Below, one piece after another: positions 33,196-42,384 of a stretch of DNA of 44,138 nt. The stretch comes from Rhodocyclaceae bacterium (GTDB lineage Bacteria; Pseudomonadota; Gammaproteobacteria; Burkholderiales; Rhodocyclaceae): positions 1 to 44,138 of the forward strand of contig JAEUNM010000057.1 in the NCBI GenBank assembly GCA_016791105.1, written 5' to 3'. Under the pieces are notes generated by a model that saw only the letters and a program-made list of their open reading frames with translations, ran no database searches and was not told where the DNA came from. The translations under genes were made by a program, and so were the position numbers. Numbering within the stretch: the first letter of the stretch is position 1; the number at the start of each line of letters is the position of its first letter.

Positions 33196-33952
33196 ATTGC
33201 AACTGCAGGTGTTCGATACGCTGTTCCGCCGCGGCGAACGTCCGCTGCCGGCCCTGCGCGAAAACGGGCTGGCGCCGGCGCGGCGCCTGCAGATTTACCG
33301 CAACAACATGGTGGTAAGCCTGAGCGACGCGCTGGCGGCCGTGTATCCGGTGGTCGTGAAACTGGTGGGGGAGGATTTTTTCCGCCACTGCGCGCGCAGT
33401 TTCATTCCGCTCCACCCGTCCCGGGCCGGCCATCTGCAGCCATTCGGGCGCGAATTCGCGGATTTTCTGGCGCAGTTCGAAGCCGCCGCGGGCTTGCCCT
33501 ATCTGCCCGACGTCGCCCGGCTGGAATGGGCCTGGCACCAGGTGTTTCACGCTGCCGCCGCGCCGCCGCTGGATTTGGCCCGGCTTGCCGCGGTGCCCGA
33601 GGAAGCGCGAGAAGCGCTGCAGTTCCGCCTGCAGCCGGCCGCGCGTCTGATCGATTCGCCCTTTCCGGTGCTGGCGATCTGGGAAACCAATCAGGACGCC
33701 TATGCCGGCGACGCCACGGTCGACCTGGATGCCGGCGGCCAGCAGGTGCTGGTGATCCAGCGTGCGCTGGAAGTGGAGTTGTATGAATTAGGCCGTGCGG
33801 AGCATGGTCTGTTGGCCGCATTGGCCGCCGGGGCAACGCTGGCCGGCGCTGCCGAAGCTGCTTTTGCCATCGATGCGGCGTTTGATTTTGCCGCTGTTTT
33901 CGGCCGGCAGTTGGCGCTGGGCAGCCTGGCTGATCTCGAGCCGGCCGATTGA
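33179..33952 (+). CDS. DUF2063 family partner protein (BufC/HvfC-like)
   Basis: A 257-residue protein with the DUF2063 N-terminal helical domain: RLQIYRNNMVVSLSDALAAVYPVV, then GEDFFRHCARSFI and HPSRAGHLQPFGREFADFL. These proteins pair with MNIO enzymes and are thought to bind the precursor peptide and present it to the oxygenase. The overlap with the upstream MNIO gene supports a complex. The C-terminal half (about 140-257) is the typical variable part. The gene is convergent with nudC. Confidence 0.88.
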   Translation: MSALRELQLQVFDTLFRRGERPLPALRENGLAPARRLQIYRNNMVVSLSDALAAVYPVVVKLVGEDFFRHCARSFIPLHPSRAGHLQPFGREFADFLAQFEAAAGLPYLPDVARLEWAWHQVFHAAAAPPLDLARLAAVPEEAREALQFRLQPAARLIDSPFPVLAIWETNQDAYAGDATVDLDAGGQQVLVIQRALEVELYELGRAEHGLLAALAAGATLAGAAEAAFAIDAAFDFAAVFGRQLALGSLADLEPAD

Positions 33953-33971
33953 GCTGGCGCCGGGGCGCGCC

Positions 33972-34910
33972 CTACCAGCGTGCCGCGCCCGGTTCTTCGG
34001 CCAGCGGGCGCTCGGCGCCGCCGTCGTACCAGTGTTCGATCAGCCTGTAGGCCACGGATTGACGCGGCGGCAGGCGCGGGCGCCCGGCCGCGATGTCGGC
34101 GCGCGAAAACCAGCGCGCGTCTTCCAGTTCGCGGTCGTCCAGAATGATGTCGCGTGTCGTGGCGCGCGCCGTAAAGCCCAGCATGAGCGAGGACGGAAAC
34201 GGCCAGGGCTGGGAGGAGTGATACACGATGTCGGTAACGCGGATGGCGGTTTCTTCGGCCACTTCGCGCGCTACCGCGTCTTCGAGTGATTCGCCCGGTT
34301 CGACGAAACCGGCGATGGTCGAATAGCGGTCCGGCGGCCAGGCCGACTGGCGCCCCAGCAAGGCCTGGTCGCCGTCATGCACCAACACGATGATGGCCGG
34401 ATCGAGGCGCGGAAATTGTTCGTGGCCACACTGCGCGTTGGAGCAGCGCAGGGCGTGCCCGGTCGCGGCCAGTTCATTGCGGCTGCCGCACAGGCCGCAG
34501 TGACGGTGGGTGCGCAGCCAATGCACCATCGCGCGCGCGTAGGCCAGCAGGCCGGCTTCGCTGGCGTCGAGCAGCATGCCGATTTGCCGCAAATCGGCGA
34601 ACTGGGCGCCGCGCGCGAATTGTTCCGCGTCGGGCATGGTTTCGCTTTGCAATTCCAGCGCAAAACAGGCCTGGCCGCGGAACAGGCCGAGCGCGATGGG
34701 GGCGCCGCAGGGCAGGCCGCTGGCCTGCAGATAGGCGCGGGTGGGCAGCACGGCACGCAAGCGCGTCGAATCGGCCGCCATTGCGCGCACCAGGCTGCGG
34801 CCGTGCCACAGCGGCACCATGAGCGCGTCCGCATCCAGATGGGCGGCGGCCAGGCGCTCGGCGTCGCGCCGCAGGGCTCGATCCAGATAAGCGCCGGAAT
34901 ACCAGTTCAT
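33972..34910 (-). CDS. nudC: NADH pyrophosphatase
   Basis: A 312-residue Nudix hydrolase. A zinc ribbon with Cys138/141/156/161 precedes the Nudix box GFVEPGESLEDAVAREVAEE (from residue 201, with the REXXEE core intact). The downstream SQPWPFPSS motif is diagnostic of NudC. The enzyme cleaves NADH to NMNH and AMP and can remove NAD caps from RNA. The N-terminal domain has the usual length. It lies 16 bases after the rubredoxin gene on the same strand and probably forms an operon with it. Confidence 0.92.
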   Translation of the reverse strand: MNWYSGAYLDRALRRDAERLAAAHLDADALMVPLWHGRSLVRAMAADSTRLRAVLPTRAYLQASGLPCGAPIALGLFRGQACFALELQSETMPDAEQFARGAQFADLRQIGMLLDASEAGLLAYARAMVHWLRTHRHCGLCGSRNELAATGHALRCSNAQCGHEQFPRLDPAIIVLVHDGDQALLGRQSAWPPDRYSTIAGFVEPGESLEDAVAREVAEETAIRVTDIVYHSSQPWPFPSSLMLGFTARATTRDIILDDRELEDARWFSRADIAAGRPRLPPRQSVAYRLIEHWYDGGAERPLAEEPGAARW

Positions 34911-34926
34911 GGCCGGTCAGCGCGGC

Positions 34927-35091
34927 TCAGATGGCAGCCAGGTCGAACATGGCCTTGATGGCACCGCAATGCGGGCAGCACCAGGAATCCGCCACATCGC
35001 TCCAGGCCGTGCCGGGTGCGATGCCGGCATGCGGGTCGCCCAGGGCTTCGTCATACAGGTAAGTGCAAACCTGGCACATCCATCGTTTCAT
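34927..35091 (-). CDS. rubA: Rubredoxin
   Basis: A 54-residue protein, easily missed because of its size. It begins MKRWMCQVCTYLYDEALG and ends CCPHCGAIKAMFDL. The Cys6-x2-Cys9 and Cys39-x2-Cys42 pairs bind a single iron, and the Trp/Asp-containing middle (PGTAWSDVADSW) matches the rubredoxin fold. It is an electron carrier, often for oxygen or peroxide detoxification or for alkane hydroxylation. No partner oxidoreductase is adjacent; nudC follows closely. The ribosome binding site is weak (GAGAG). Confidence 0.93.
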   Translation of the reverse strand: MKRWMCQVCTYLYDEALGDPHAGIAPGTAWSDVADSWCCPHCGAIKAMFDLAAI

Positions 35092-35377
35092 GCGCGGCTC
35101 TCGGGGAAATGTTGTGTCGCGGGCACGCGGCCGGCGTGCAGCGAGCGAATTTTAACGCGCTGGCAGCGCGCAAATGTGTGCCGCCGTGCAGCAGTCGCTT
35201 GCATGTCGGCCTTGGCGCGCTAGCATGTGCAGATTCCCTCGACTTGAACTGCCAATAGCCGGCCTACGCTGGCGGGCCATTATCGTGCTGCATAGCGTCC
35301 GACAATTTTTTGACAAAGCTGCCCGCCTGCCCAGCCTTTTCGCGCGCGGCGGGCGCGGCGGCAATTCTGCCGCCAGC

Positions 35378-35884
35378 GTGAGGTGCCGCATTCTGTTCGT
35401 GTGCATGGGCAACATATGCCGTAGTCCGCTCGCCGAGGGCGCGGCGCGCATGTATGTCGAACGCAATGGTCTGGCAGATCTGGTGGAGGTGGATTCGGCC
35501 GGCACCGGCAACTGGCACGAAGGTGAGGCGCCCGATCCGCGTGCGCAAAAAATCGCGCGCGAACGCGGCGTGGACATATCGCGGCAACGCGCGCGCCAGA
35601 TACGGCCGGTGGATTTCGAGCGCTTCGACTACATCCTGGCCATGGACGAGCAAAATCTGGAAGCACTGGAGCGCGCTTGCCCCGAAGCGCTGGTGGGGCG
35701 CGTAGGCTTGCTCATGGAGCATACCCGCGTGTTCGAGGAACGCGAAGTGCCAGACCCGTATTACGGCGGCGAAGCCGGTTTCGCGCGGGTGTGGAACATG
35801 GTCGATGATGCCGTCGCCGGCTTTTTCGCCAAGCTTGATCTCTCGGCGCCGCCGGACGATACGAACCAGGCGGGGCCGGGCTGA
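35378..35884 (+). CDS. Low-molecular-weight protein-tyrosine phosphatase
   Basis: About 168 residues if started at the GTG used here. The active-site loop VCMGNICRSPLAEG has the CX5R nucleophile Cys9 and Arg15, and the general acid is in VPDPYYGG near the C terminus. The fold length matches LMW-PTPs, which act on phosphotyrosine in cytosolic proteins. The start is uncertain: the open frame extends more than 60 codons upstream, no ribosome binding site is clear, and the residues before the first strand have no family counterpart. No exopolysaccharide or tyrosine-kinase genes are near, so it is not obviously a Wzb partner. Confidence 0.87.
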   Translation: MRCRILFVCMGNICRSPLAEGAARMYVERNGLADLVEVDSAGTGNWHEGEAPDPRAQKIARERGVDISRQRARQIRPVDFERFDYILAMDEQNLEALERACPEALVGRVGLLMEHTRVFEEREVPDPYYGGEAGFARVWNMVDDAVAGFFAKLDLSAPPDDTNQAGPG

Positions 35885-36042
35885 GGGGCGCGCGGCCGCG
35901 CGCCCATCGATACGCTGGTAATCGCGATTGCTTGCGGGATACTCTGATACGTGCGGCCGGCTAAAAACTTGAGTTTCGGGCGAGGTTCAGGTGTGGCCTT
36001 TGTGGGTTGTCCTGTCGCGTTGCTTCGGCTCAATATCTTGGG

Positions 36043-36468
36043 TCAGTCGCTGGAGATAAGCCTGAGCGCCTCGGCTGCCTCGATTATGGGTATGCCCCGA
36101 TGGCTGCGCATCGGGAGCAAATGCTTGCGATCCCCGGAGACAATCAGATCGGCGCGTGCTGCGAGCGCGGCAGCGATGACATGGTCGTCATCGGCGTCTC
36201 CCGGCACTACGCGAGGCACGCTGTCGGGCTCAACCAACTCTGTTACCTCGATATAGTCTGCCAGGACTGCACCTGCCGTCCTGCCGATCACCGCCAGCCG
36301 CTGCGCGGCCCACGGCCGGGTAAGCACGTCGGCAAGTTCGCCGAGCAGAGCGGCACTGCTGTAGATTTGGATGTTTGACTGCGCGCCGATTGCTACCAGC
36401 AATTGATGCGGTGTGCCACGCCACAGCAGCGCGGAAAGCACTATGTTGGTGTCAAGTACGATCCGCAT
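36043..36468 (-). CDS. PIN-domain toxin
   Basis: A 141-residue PIN nuclease of the short two-gene toxin type. MRIVLDTNIVLSALLW carries the first conserved Asp (Asp6), ELADVL the Glu, and DADDDHVIAAALAARADLIVSGD the C-terminal acidic cluster, so the active site is complete. Such toxins cleave RNA. The gene overlaps the 3' end of its upstream partner by 17 bases, the classic toxin-antitoxin arrangement. Confidence 0.88.
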   Translation of the reverse strand: MRIVLDTNIVLSALLWRGTPHQLLVAIGAQSNIQIYSSAALLGELADVLTRPWAAQRLAVIGRTAGAVLADYIEVTELVEPDSVPRVVPGDADDDHVIAAALAARADLIVSGDRKHLLPMRSHRGIPIIEAAEALRLISSD

Positions 36469-36724
36469 CCGGACGCTGCGTGCCCTGATCGCGAATTTGC
36501 CGCTCGGCCCGCGCGGCCTCGACCTCGGCCACGATTTGGTCTTCGCTTATCGTGTCCGCGCCAGCTGCTTCCAGCGCTGGCGCAATGGCTAGCAGCCGGT
36601 CCAGGGCGCCGCGTTTTTTCGCCTTGGCAGCCAGAAATTCAACAAAATTTTCCACCTCGGCCACTTGTTGCGGCGAGAGTGTCCTGATTTTCGAAATCAG
36701 GTTTTGTTCGACTGTTGCGTCCAT
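36452..36724 (-). CDS. Antitoxin partner of the PIN toxin
   Basis: A 90-residue, charged, largely helical protein: LISKIRTLSPQQVAEVENFVEFLAAKAKKRG, then an acidic ending with EDQIVAEVEAARAER. The first half resembles small antitoxins of the DUF2281 type, where the N-terminal helices dimerise and the C-terminal helix wraps the toxin. The start is an ATG with GGAAGGA upstream. It is placed before, and overlapping, the PIN gene, as expected for an antitoxin. Confidence 0.8.
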   Translation of the reverse strand: MDATVEQNLISKIRTLSPQQVAEVENFVEFLAAKAKKRGALDRLLAIAPALEAAGADTISEDQIVAEVEAARAERQIRDQGTQRPDADRT

Positions 36725-36828
36725 CACGATCCTTCCGGGCGTTGGCATACCTGCTTCACCAACGCCCGATCCGGGCTTATTGCCATTAAAGCAAACGCGC
36801 TGCCGCGATTCTATTTAACGGGCGGTCG

Positions 36829-36843
36829 GTCAAGCAGCTTGAC
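36829..36843 (-). terminator. Palindrome just after rne
   Basis: GTCAAGC-A-GCTTGAC, a perfect 7-bp inverted repeat, lies 8 bases beyond the rne stop codon. There is no T run, so it may be a weak terminator or 3' end structure rather than a classical intrinsic terminator. Confidence 0.35.
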
Positions 36844-36851
36844 GTTCTGCA

Positions 36852-39800
36852 TCACTCCCGGCGCGTTTCCACCTGCTGCAGCGGTTGCTCCGCAACCACC
36901 TCGACCGGCTTGCGCGCGCGCCGACGCGGTGCGGCGGCCACTTCTTCGACAACAGGTGCTTCGGCTGCCGGCTTGAGCCTGTCCGGCGCCGTTTCGACCA
37001 GCACGAGTCCGCTCTGTTCGAGCATTTTCGAGTAGTCGGCGGCTGCCTCGGGCGCCGTTTGCTGGCTATGCTCCATGGCCTGTTCGATCAGCGACATCAT
37101 GCCCGCAGCAGCGTGCGGCGGCTCGGCAGGCGCGCTGCCCGGCTCGCTGCCAGATTGCGCGACTGCTTCAAATGCCGGAGCAACTTCCGGCGGCGGGGCG
37201 GTTTCCGGTGCTACGAACTGCACGACGTTGGTTGTTACCGGCATGGGTTCCGGTTCGGCCACGGGTGCCAGGGGCGCCTCCATGGCTGGTGCCGGCGCCG
37301 GTTCGGCCTGCATGGGCTGGCTCAGGAACTCGACCGGTGGCGCGGCTTCAGCCGGCGGCAGGTGTTGCGCGGGGGCCAGATCGACGGCTGGCGCCAGTGC
37401 TACCGGTGCGGGCGCCACTTCGGCCGCGGCGGGCAGAGGTTCGCTGCCCAAGGCGTCGGTGGCCGCTGCGAGGGCGACCGGCATGGGGGCCGGCTCGACG
37501 CTTTCAGGTGCTGCGGCAGCTTGAACCGCTTCAACTGCGCTGTCGGGCGGTGCGGATGTCGCCATGGCGGCTGCCTGCACTGTTTCGCCGGCGGATTCCA
37601 CCGCCGGCGTGGACTCGGCTGGGACGAGATTTACGCTTGCGGTGGCCTCCGGGGCTAGGGCGGCGACGGCTTCGACCGGCGTGTCGCCAGTGTTTTCCAC
37701 GTCTGAGCTGGTCTGCGCGGCGGCGGCATTGCGGCGTTCGCCGCGCTCGCCAGGTTCGCGGCGATTGCGTCGGCCGCGCCGGCGTTGCTCCTGACCTTCG
37801 GCACTCGAGCCTGCTGCGTCGTTGGCTGCGGCCTCGGCTGTGACGCCGGCTTCCGGTCGCGTGCCGGCATCCTGGCGCGGCGGCCGTGGCTCGCGCGGCG
37901 GGCGCGGTTCGCGCGGCTCGCGTGCTTCTTTGGGCTCACGGCCTTCGCGTGGCTCACGCGCTTCACGCGGTTCGCGGCCTTCACGCGGCTCGCGACCCTC
38001 GCGCGGCTCACGGCCTTCGCGCGGTTCGCGTCCCTCACGCGGCTCACGCGGCTCGCGAGGTTCACGAGGCTCGCGCGGCTCCCGCCCTTCCTGCGGCGGG
38101 CGTGCTTCGTCGCGCTGCGGGCGCGGTTTGCGCTCTTCGCGCCGGCTGTTTTCCGCGCCTTCGGTGCGCGCCTGGCCGGACCGGCCTTCGCCGCGTTCGC
38201 GCCGTTGCCGCCCATCTTCGCCGCGACCGCCCTGGCGGCGGCGACTTTCATTGGGCTGTGCCGCCGGGGTCGCTGCCGGCGCTGCGGCAGGCGGCGTTTC
38301 CGGGCTTGCCGCGGCATCGCCGCTGCTGCTGCCAAACCAGGCCTTGATGCGGTCCATCAGGCTGCGCCGGGGCGCTGCACTCGGCGCTGGCACCGCCACC
38401 GCCACCGGCGCGACCGGTTCCGGCCGCGCTTCGACGATGGGCGCCGGTTGCGCCGGCGTAATGCCTTTTACCGCGGCTTCCGGGCGCGCCGGGCGATCTT
38501 CCGCCGGCAGCGATGAAGGCGGCTGGTAGGTATCGCTGGCCGGCTGGCTCACCATCGTGTACGAGGGCTGCGCCACGCTTTCAGTCCCCACCTGGTCCTG
38601 CCGCAGGCGCACGATTTCGTGCGCCGGGGTTTCCAGGTACTTGTTCGGAATCAGCACCAGATTGACGCGATGGCGCAATTCGATGGCGTGGATTTCATGC
38701 CGCTTTTCGTTGAGCAGGAAAGTCGCCACGTCCACCGGCACCTGCACGTGCACGGCGCCGGTGTTGTCCTTCATGGCTTCTTCTTCCATGATGCGCAGGA
38801 TGTGCAGGGCGGCCGATTCGGTCGAACGGATATGTCCGGTGCCGTTGCAGCGCGGGCACGGGATGTAGCTGGTTTCGGCGAGGGCCGGGCGCAGGCGCTG
38901 GCGCGACAGTTCGAGCAGGCCGAAGCGGCTGATCTTGCCGGTCTGCACGCGCGCGCGGTCGAAGTGCAGCGCGTCGCGCAGGCGATTTTCGACTTCGCGC
39001 TGGTTGCGCGGGTTTTCCATGTCGATGAAGTCGATCACGATCAGGCCGCCCAGGTCGCGCAGGCGCAATTGCCGCGCGATTTCGTCGGCCGCTTCGCAAT
39101 TGGTGCGCAGCGCGGTTTCTTCGATGTCGGCGCCTTTGGTGGCGCGGCCGGAGTTCACGTCGACGGCCACCAGCGCTTCGGTGTGGTCGATCACGATGCG
39201 CCCGCCCGAGGGCAGGTGCACGTCGCGCGCATAGGCCGATTCGATCTGGTGCTCGATCTGGAAGCGCGAAAACAGCGGCACGTCGTCGCGGTAGCGTTTG
39301 ACGCGATTCACCGTGCCCGGCATCACGTGGCTCATGAACTGCCGCGCCTGCTCGAATATTTCGTCGGTATCGATCAGGATTTCGCCAATGTCCGGCTGGA
39401 AATAATCGCGGATGGCGCGGATGACGAGGCTGCCTTCCTGGTAAATGAGGAAGGCGCCGGTCTGCTGGTGCGCGGCGCTTTCGATGGCGCGCCACAATTG
39501 CAGCAGGTAGTTCAGATCCCACTGCAATTCTTCGGCGGAACGGCCGATGGCGGCAGTACGCGCGATGGTACTCATGCCGCCGGGCAGATCGAGCTTGTCG
39601 AGCACTTCGCGCAATTCGGCGCGGTCGTCGCCGGCCACCCGGCGCGACACACCGCCGCCGCGCGGATTGTTCGGCATCAGGACCAGGTAGCGCCCGGCCA
39701 GCGAGATGAAAGTGGTGAGTGCGGCGCCCTTGTTGCCGCGTTCGTCCTTATCGACCTGGACGATCAGTTCCTGGCCTTCGCGCAGGGCATCCTGCACGCG

Positions 39801-40061
39801 CGCGCGGCCGGCATCGACGTCCGGGTGAAAATAACTGCGGCTTACCTCCTTGAACGGCAAAAATCCGTGTCTGTCGGTGCCGTAATCGACGAAACAGGCT
39901 TCGAGGCTGGGCTCGATGCGGGTGATTACGGCTTTGTATATATTGCTTTTTCTCTGTTCCTTGGTGGCCGATTCGATGTCGAGGTCTATCAGTTTCTGAC
40001 CATCGACGATCGCGACGCGTAATTCTTCGGCCTGCGTCGCATTGAACAGCATGCGTTTCAT
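36852..40061 (-). CDS. rne: Ribonuclease E
   Basis: A 1069-residue endoribonuclease. It starts [21 protein letters not shown]. The S1 domain lies at about 38-120, the DNase I-like catalytic part has Asp301 in VAVDVNSG and Asp344 in IDFIDM (E. coli Asp303 and Asp346), and the Zn-link CPRCNGTG is at 402-409, so it should be an active tetramer. After residue about 540 comes a disordered, low-complexity tail: an Arg/Glu/Pro repeat (about 656-728) followed by Ala/Pro/Glu-rich sequence, with short basic and aromatic patches at the very end, where degradosome partners would bind. The start was set to the ATG preceded by GGGAG. RNase E processes rRNA and tRNA and starts mRNA decay. A 5' leader of about 350 bases is likely, as in other rne genes that control their own mRNA. 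Confidence 0.95.
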   Translation of the reverse strand: MKRMLFNATQAEELRVAIVDGQKLIDLDIESATKEQRKSNIYKAVITRIEPSLEACFVDYGTDRHGFLPFKEVSRSYFHPDVDAGRARVQDALREGQELIVQVDKDERGNKGAALTTFISLAGRYLVLMPNNPRGGGVSRRVAGDDRAELREVLDKLDLPGGMSTIARTAAIGRSAEELQWDLNYLLQLWRAIESAAHQQTGAFLIYQEGSLVIRAIRDYFQPDIGEILIDTDEIFEQARQFMSHVMPGTVNRVKRYRDDVPLFSRFQIEHQIESAYARDVHLPSGGRIVIDHTEALVAVDVNSGRATKGADIEETALRTNCEAADEIARQLRLRDLGGLIVIDFIDMENPRNQREVENRLRDALHFDRARVQTGKISRFGLLELSRQRLRPALAETSYIPCPRCNGTGHIRSTESAALHILRIMEEEAMKDNTGAVHVQVPVDVATFLLNEKRHEIHAIELRHRVNLVLIPNKYLETPAHEIVRLRQDQVGTESVAQPSYTMVSQPASDTYQPPSSLPAEDRPARPEAAVKGITPAQPAPIVEARPEPVAPVAVAVPAPSAAPRRSLMDRIKAWFGSSSGDAAASPETPPAAAPAATPAAQPNESRRRQGGRGEDGRQRRERGEGRSGQARTEGAENSRREERKPRPQRDEARPPQEGREPREPREPREPREPREGREPREGREPREGREPREGREPREAREPREGREPKEAREPREPRPPREPRPPRQDAGTRPEAGVTAEAAANDAAGSSAEGQEQRRRGRRNRREPGERGERRNAAAAQTSSDVENTGDTPVEAVAALAPEATASVNLVPAESTPAVESAGETVQAAAMATSAPPDSAVEAVQAAAAPESVEPAPMPVALAAATDALGSEPLPAAAEVAPAPVALAPAVDLAPAQHLPPAEAAPPVEFLSQPMQAEPAPAPAMEAPLAPVAEPEPMPVTTNVVQFVAPETAPPPEVAPAFEAVAQSGSEPGSAPAEPPHAAAGMMSLIEQAMEHSQQTAPEAAADYSKMLEQSGLVLVETAPDRLKPAAEAPVVEEVAAAPRRRARKPVEVVAEQPLQQVETRRE
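37880..38095 (-). repeat. In-frame repeat region encoding [12 protein letters not shown] units in RNase E
   Basis: Short units encoding Arg-Glu-Pro-Arg-Glu-(Gly/Pro/Ala) are repeated in tandem with synonymous variation. The region is in frame with rne and gives an arginine-rich, disordered segment suited to RNA binding. Such tracts vary in length between strains. Confidence 0.85.
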
Positions 40062-40429
40062 CGCTTTTTTCTCCCGCGCACAGGGCACGGGCAGGACGAA
40101 CCGTTCTTGCGCAGTCGGTGCGCGTCAGTTGGTAGCGTGCATGCGGTGTTTCATTCCGTAGCGATATTGCGAACTGTGTACAAACTGAGGGAAAGGGTTC
40201 GTCTACGACGTTCCGTCACCTTTCGGGCCGTCGGAACGGGGATTCTGCCAGTGCGATGGTCGCGCCTATCTATTAACATCGCTACTTTTTGCATGGTGAG
40301 CGAAACAACCATCGGTCGTCGGGCTGCTGGCGGCCGGAGTCCCAGAGCGGACAAGCCGGGCGCCGTGTCGGAATCGTTACCGAGAGCCTTGCTGTTGCAA
40401 CCGTATGAAGCAGCCCCAGTATATGTGAT
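40062..40429. other. Divergent region between rne and rluC (long rne leader)
   Basis: A 368-base gap without a gene. On the minus strand it would form the rne leader. It contains several GC-rich inverted segments and an AT-rich stretch near the start codon, but I did not resolve a specific fold. rluC starts at its right edge with no visible ribosome binding site. Confidence 0.55.
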
Positions 40430-40447
40430 ATGAAAGCAGAAGGTAAA
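40418..40447 (-). promoter_or_regulatory. Candidate promoter for rne
   Basis: On the minus strand TTTACC (40447-40442) and TATACT (40423-40418) are spaced by 18 bases. Transcription would begin near 40411, giving a leader of about 350 bases. The -10 box is good, the -35 box moderate. It overlaps the first codons of rluC. Confidence 0.4.
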
Positions 40448-41386
40448 GCGCCCACAGTCGAACATCGTGTCGCCGGTCCGGAAGATGCCGGCCAGCGGCT
40501 CGACAATTTCCTCATGCGCACGCTGAAGGGCGTGCCAAAAAGCCACATTTACCGCATCGTGCGCTCCGGCGAGGTGCGCGTGAATTCGCGCCGCGCCGAG
40601 TGCACGCTGCGGCTTGCCGAGGGCGACCAGATACGCATCCCGCCGGTGCGCACGGCGACGCCCGCCGCGACCCAGCCGGTGCCGCTGCGCCAATTGCCGG
40701 TGGTGTACGAGGACGAACACCTGCTGGTGATCGACAAACCGGCCGGAACCGCAGTGCATGGCGGCAGCGGCGTGTCCTTCGGGGTGATAGAACTGATGCG
40801 CCGCGCGCGCCCGCAGGCGCGCTTTCTGGAACTGGCGCACCGGCTCGATAGAGAAACGTCCGGCCTCCTGTTGCTGGCGAAAAAGCGCGCTGCACTGGTG
40901 GCCCTGCACGACATGCTGCGCGAGGGCAAGGTCGAAAAGCGCTATCTGGCCCTGGTGCGCGGAGATTTTCGCGATGCCGAACGGCACGTGCGCCTGCCGC
41001 TGCTGAAAACCTTGCTTGCCGACGGCCAGCGCCACGTGAGCGTGGATGCAGCTGGCCGCGATGCCCATAGCGTGGTGCGGCGGCGTGCCGGCTGGACGGT
41101 GGCGGGGCAAAGCTGCACGCTGGTAGAAGTGGAATTGCTCACCGGCCGCACGCACCAGATACGCGTGCATCTCGCGCACCTGGGCCACCCCTTGTGCGGC
41201 GACGAAAAATATGGTGATTTCGGCTTTAACCGCGAACTGCAGAAATTTGGCCTCAAGCGCATGTTCCTGCACGCCGCGCAAGTGGCGCTTTGCCATCCGG
41301 CCAGCGGGGCGGCGCAGCGCTGGGCGAGTCCGCTGCCGCCCGAACTGCAAAATTACCTGGACCGCCTGGGACCGCCCGCCGCATGA
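40430..41386 (+). CDS. rluC: 23S rRNA pseudouridine synthase RluC
   Basis: A 318-residue enzyme. The N-terminal S4 RNA-binding domain contains AGQRLDNFLMRTLKGVPKSHIYRIVRSGEVRVN, the form expected for RluC. The catalytic domain has HRLDRETSG with the nucleophile Asp140, and GRTHQIRVH. It isomerises uridines in 23S rRNA. The placement next to rne, divergent, is conserved in many proteobacteria. The first codon matches the family start even though no ribosome binding site is seen. Its stop overlaps the next ATG (ATGA). Confidence 0.94.
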   Translation: MKAEGKAPTVEHRVAGPEDAGQRLDNFLMRTLKGVPKSHIYRIVRSGEVRVNSRRAECTLRLAEGDQIRIPPVRTATPAATQPVPLRQLPVVYEDEHLLVIDKPAGTAVHGGSGVSFGVIELMRRARPQARFLELAHRLDRETSGLLLLAKKRAALVALHDMLREGKVEKRYLALVRGDFRDAERHVRLPLLKTLLADGQRHVSVDAAGRDAHSVVRRRAGWTVAGQSCTLVEVELLTGRTHQIRVHLAHLGHPLCGDEKYGDFGFNRELQKFGLKRMFLHAAQVALCHPASGAAQRWASPLPPELQNYLDRLGPPAA

Positions 41387-42045
41387 GCCGCGCCAAAAAT
41401 TTTGACCTGATCGTATTCGACTGGGACGGCACGCTGATGGATTCGGCCGCCACCATCGCTGTTTCGCTGCAGGCGGCCTATGCCGACGCCGGCCTGCCGG
41501 TACCGGCGCGTAGCGACGCGCAGGAAGTGATCGGCCTGGGTCTGTTCGAGGGGCTGGCCCGCCTCGCGCCCGGCGCCTCGCGCGAAAAGCTTGAGGAAGT
41601 GGCGCATCACTATCGTTTGCACTATCTGCGCGGCGACCAGGAAATTGCCATGTTCGACGGTGTTGCAGATTTGCTGCAGCGCCTCTACGACCAGGGCTTT
41701 CTGCTCGGCGTGGCCACCGGCAAAAGCCGCCGCGGCCTGGATCGATCGCTGCTGGGGCATGAACTGGGCGCCCTGTTCCACGCCACGCGTACCGCCGACG
41801 ATTGCCATCCCAAGCCGCATCCGGCCATGCTGCTGGAACTGATGGACACATTTGGCGTAGCGCCCGAGCGCACGCTCATGGTGGGCGACACCAGTTTCGA
41901 CCTCGAAATGGCCGCCAATGCCGGCACGCGCGCGCTGGGCGTCACCTATGGCGCGCACGCGCGGGAGGCGCTGGAGCGCTTGCCCAGCCTGGCGTTGCTC
42001 GATTCCGTGCCGGCACTGGCAGCATGGTTATCGACCCACGCATGA
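41383..42045 (+). CDS. HAD-superfamily phosphatase (phosphoglycolate phosphatase-like)
   Basis: A 220-residue HAD hydrolase. Motif I is FDWDGTLMDS (Asp13, Asp15), motif II is in VATGKSRRG, and the later Lys and Asp motifs are CHPKPHP and MVGDTSFDLEMA. A helical cap lies between motifs I and II, as in the phosphoglycolate phosphatase/PpaX group. Its substrate is unproven. The start overlaps the rluC stop by four bases (ATGA), and its own stop overlaps the Rieske gene in the same way, so these three genes are translationally coupled. Confidence 0.9.
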   Translation: MSRAKNFDLIVFDWDGTLMDSAATIAVSLQAAYADAGLPVPARSDAQEVIGLGLFEGLARLAPGASREKLEEVAHHYRLHYLRGDQEIAMFDGVADLLQRLYDQGFLLGVATGKSRRGLDRSLLGHELGALFHATRTADDCHPKPHPAMLLELMDTFGVAPERTLMVGDTSFDLEMAANAGTRALGVTYGAHAREALERLPSLALLDSVPALAAWLSTHA

Positions 42046-42368
42046 TTTGCGCCTCGGCCGAACTGGCCGAAGGCGGTGCCGGCGTGCGCTTCGACGTGGA
42101 GCGCTACGGCCGCCGCATGCCGGCTTTTGCGGTGCGTTACGACGGCATCGTGCGTGCCTTTCTGAATGAATGCGCCCACGTGCCGATAGAGCTGGACTGG
42201 ATGCCCGGCCAGTTTTTTGACGATTCCGGCTTATACTTGATCTGCGCCACGCATGGCGCGATATACGATCCCGCCAGCGGCCGTTGCCTGGGCGGGCCCT
42301 GCAATGGCCGTGGTTTGCGGTCGGTGCAGGTGGAAGAACGCGACGGCGGCGTATATCTGACAGAGTAA
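42042..42368 (+). CDS. Rieske [2Fe-2S] protein
   Basis: A 108-residue single-domain Rieske ferredoxin. Cluster ligands are Cys44 and His46 (NECAHV) and Cys68 and His71 (CATHGA), followed by the GRCLGGPC loop. There is no transmembrane segment, so it is soluble, like the small Rieske proteins found next to rluC and sppA in betaproteobacteria. The redox partner is unknown. An in-frame ATG 18 bases upstream is possible, but the ATGA overlap with the HAD gene favours this start. Confidence 0.9.
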   Translation: MICASAELAEGGAGVRFDVERYGRRMPAFAVRYDGIVRAFLNECAHVPIELDWMPGQFFDDSGLYLICATHGAIYDPASGRCLGGPCNGRGLRSVQVEERDGGVYLTE

Positions 42369-42384
42369 GCACCCCGAGCAGGCC

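Noticed and set aside
37785..38529. Long plus-strand frames opposite the rne repeat region
   Set aside because: They are translations of the antisense of the REPREG repeat (Ser/Arg/Gly or Ala/Arg/Phe low complexity) with no independent evidence.
38619..40022. 467-codon plus-strand frame opposite the rne catalytic region
   Set aside because: It lies entirely antisense to the conserved catalytic domain of RNase E.
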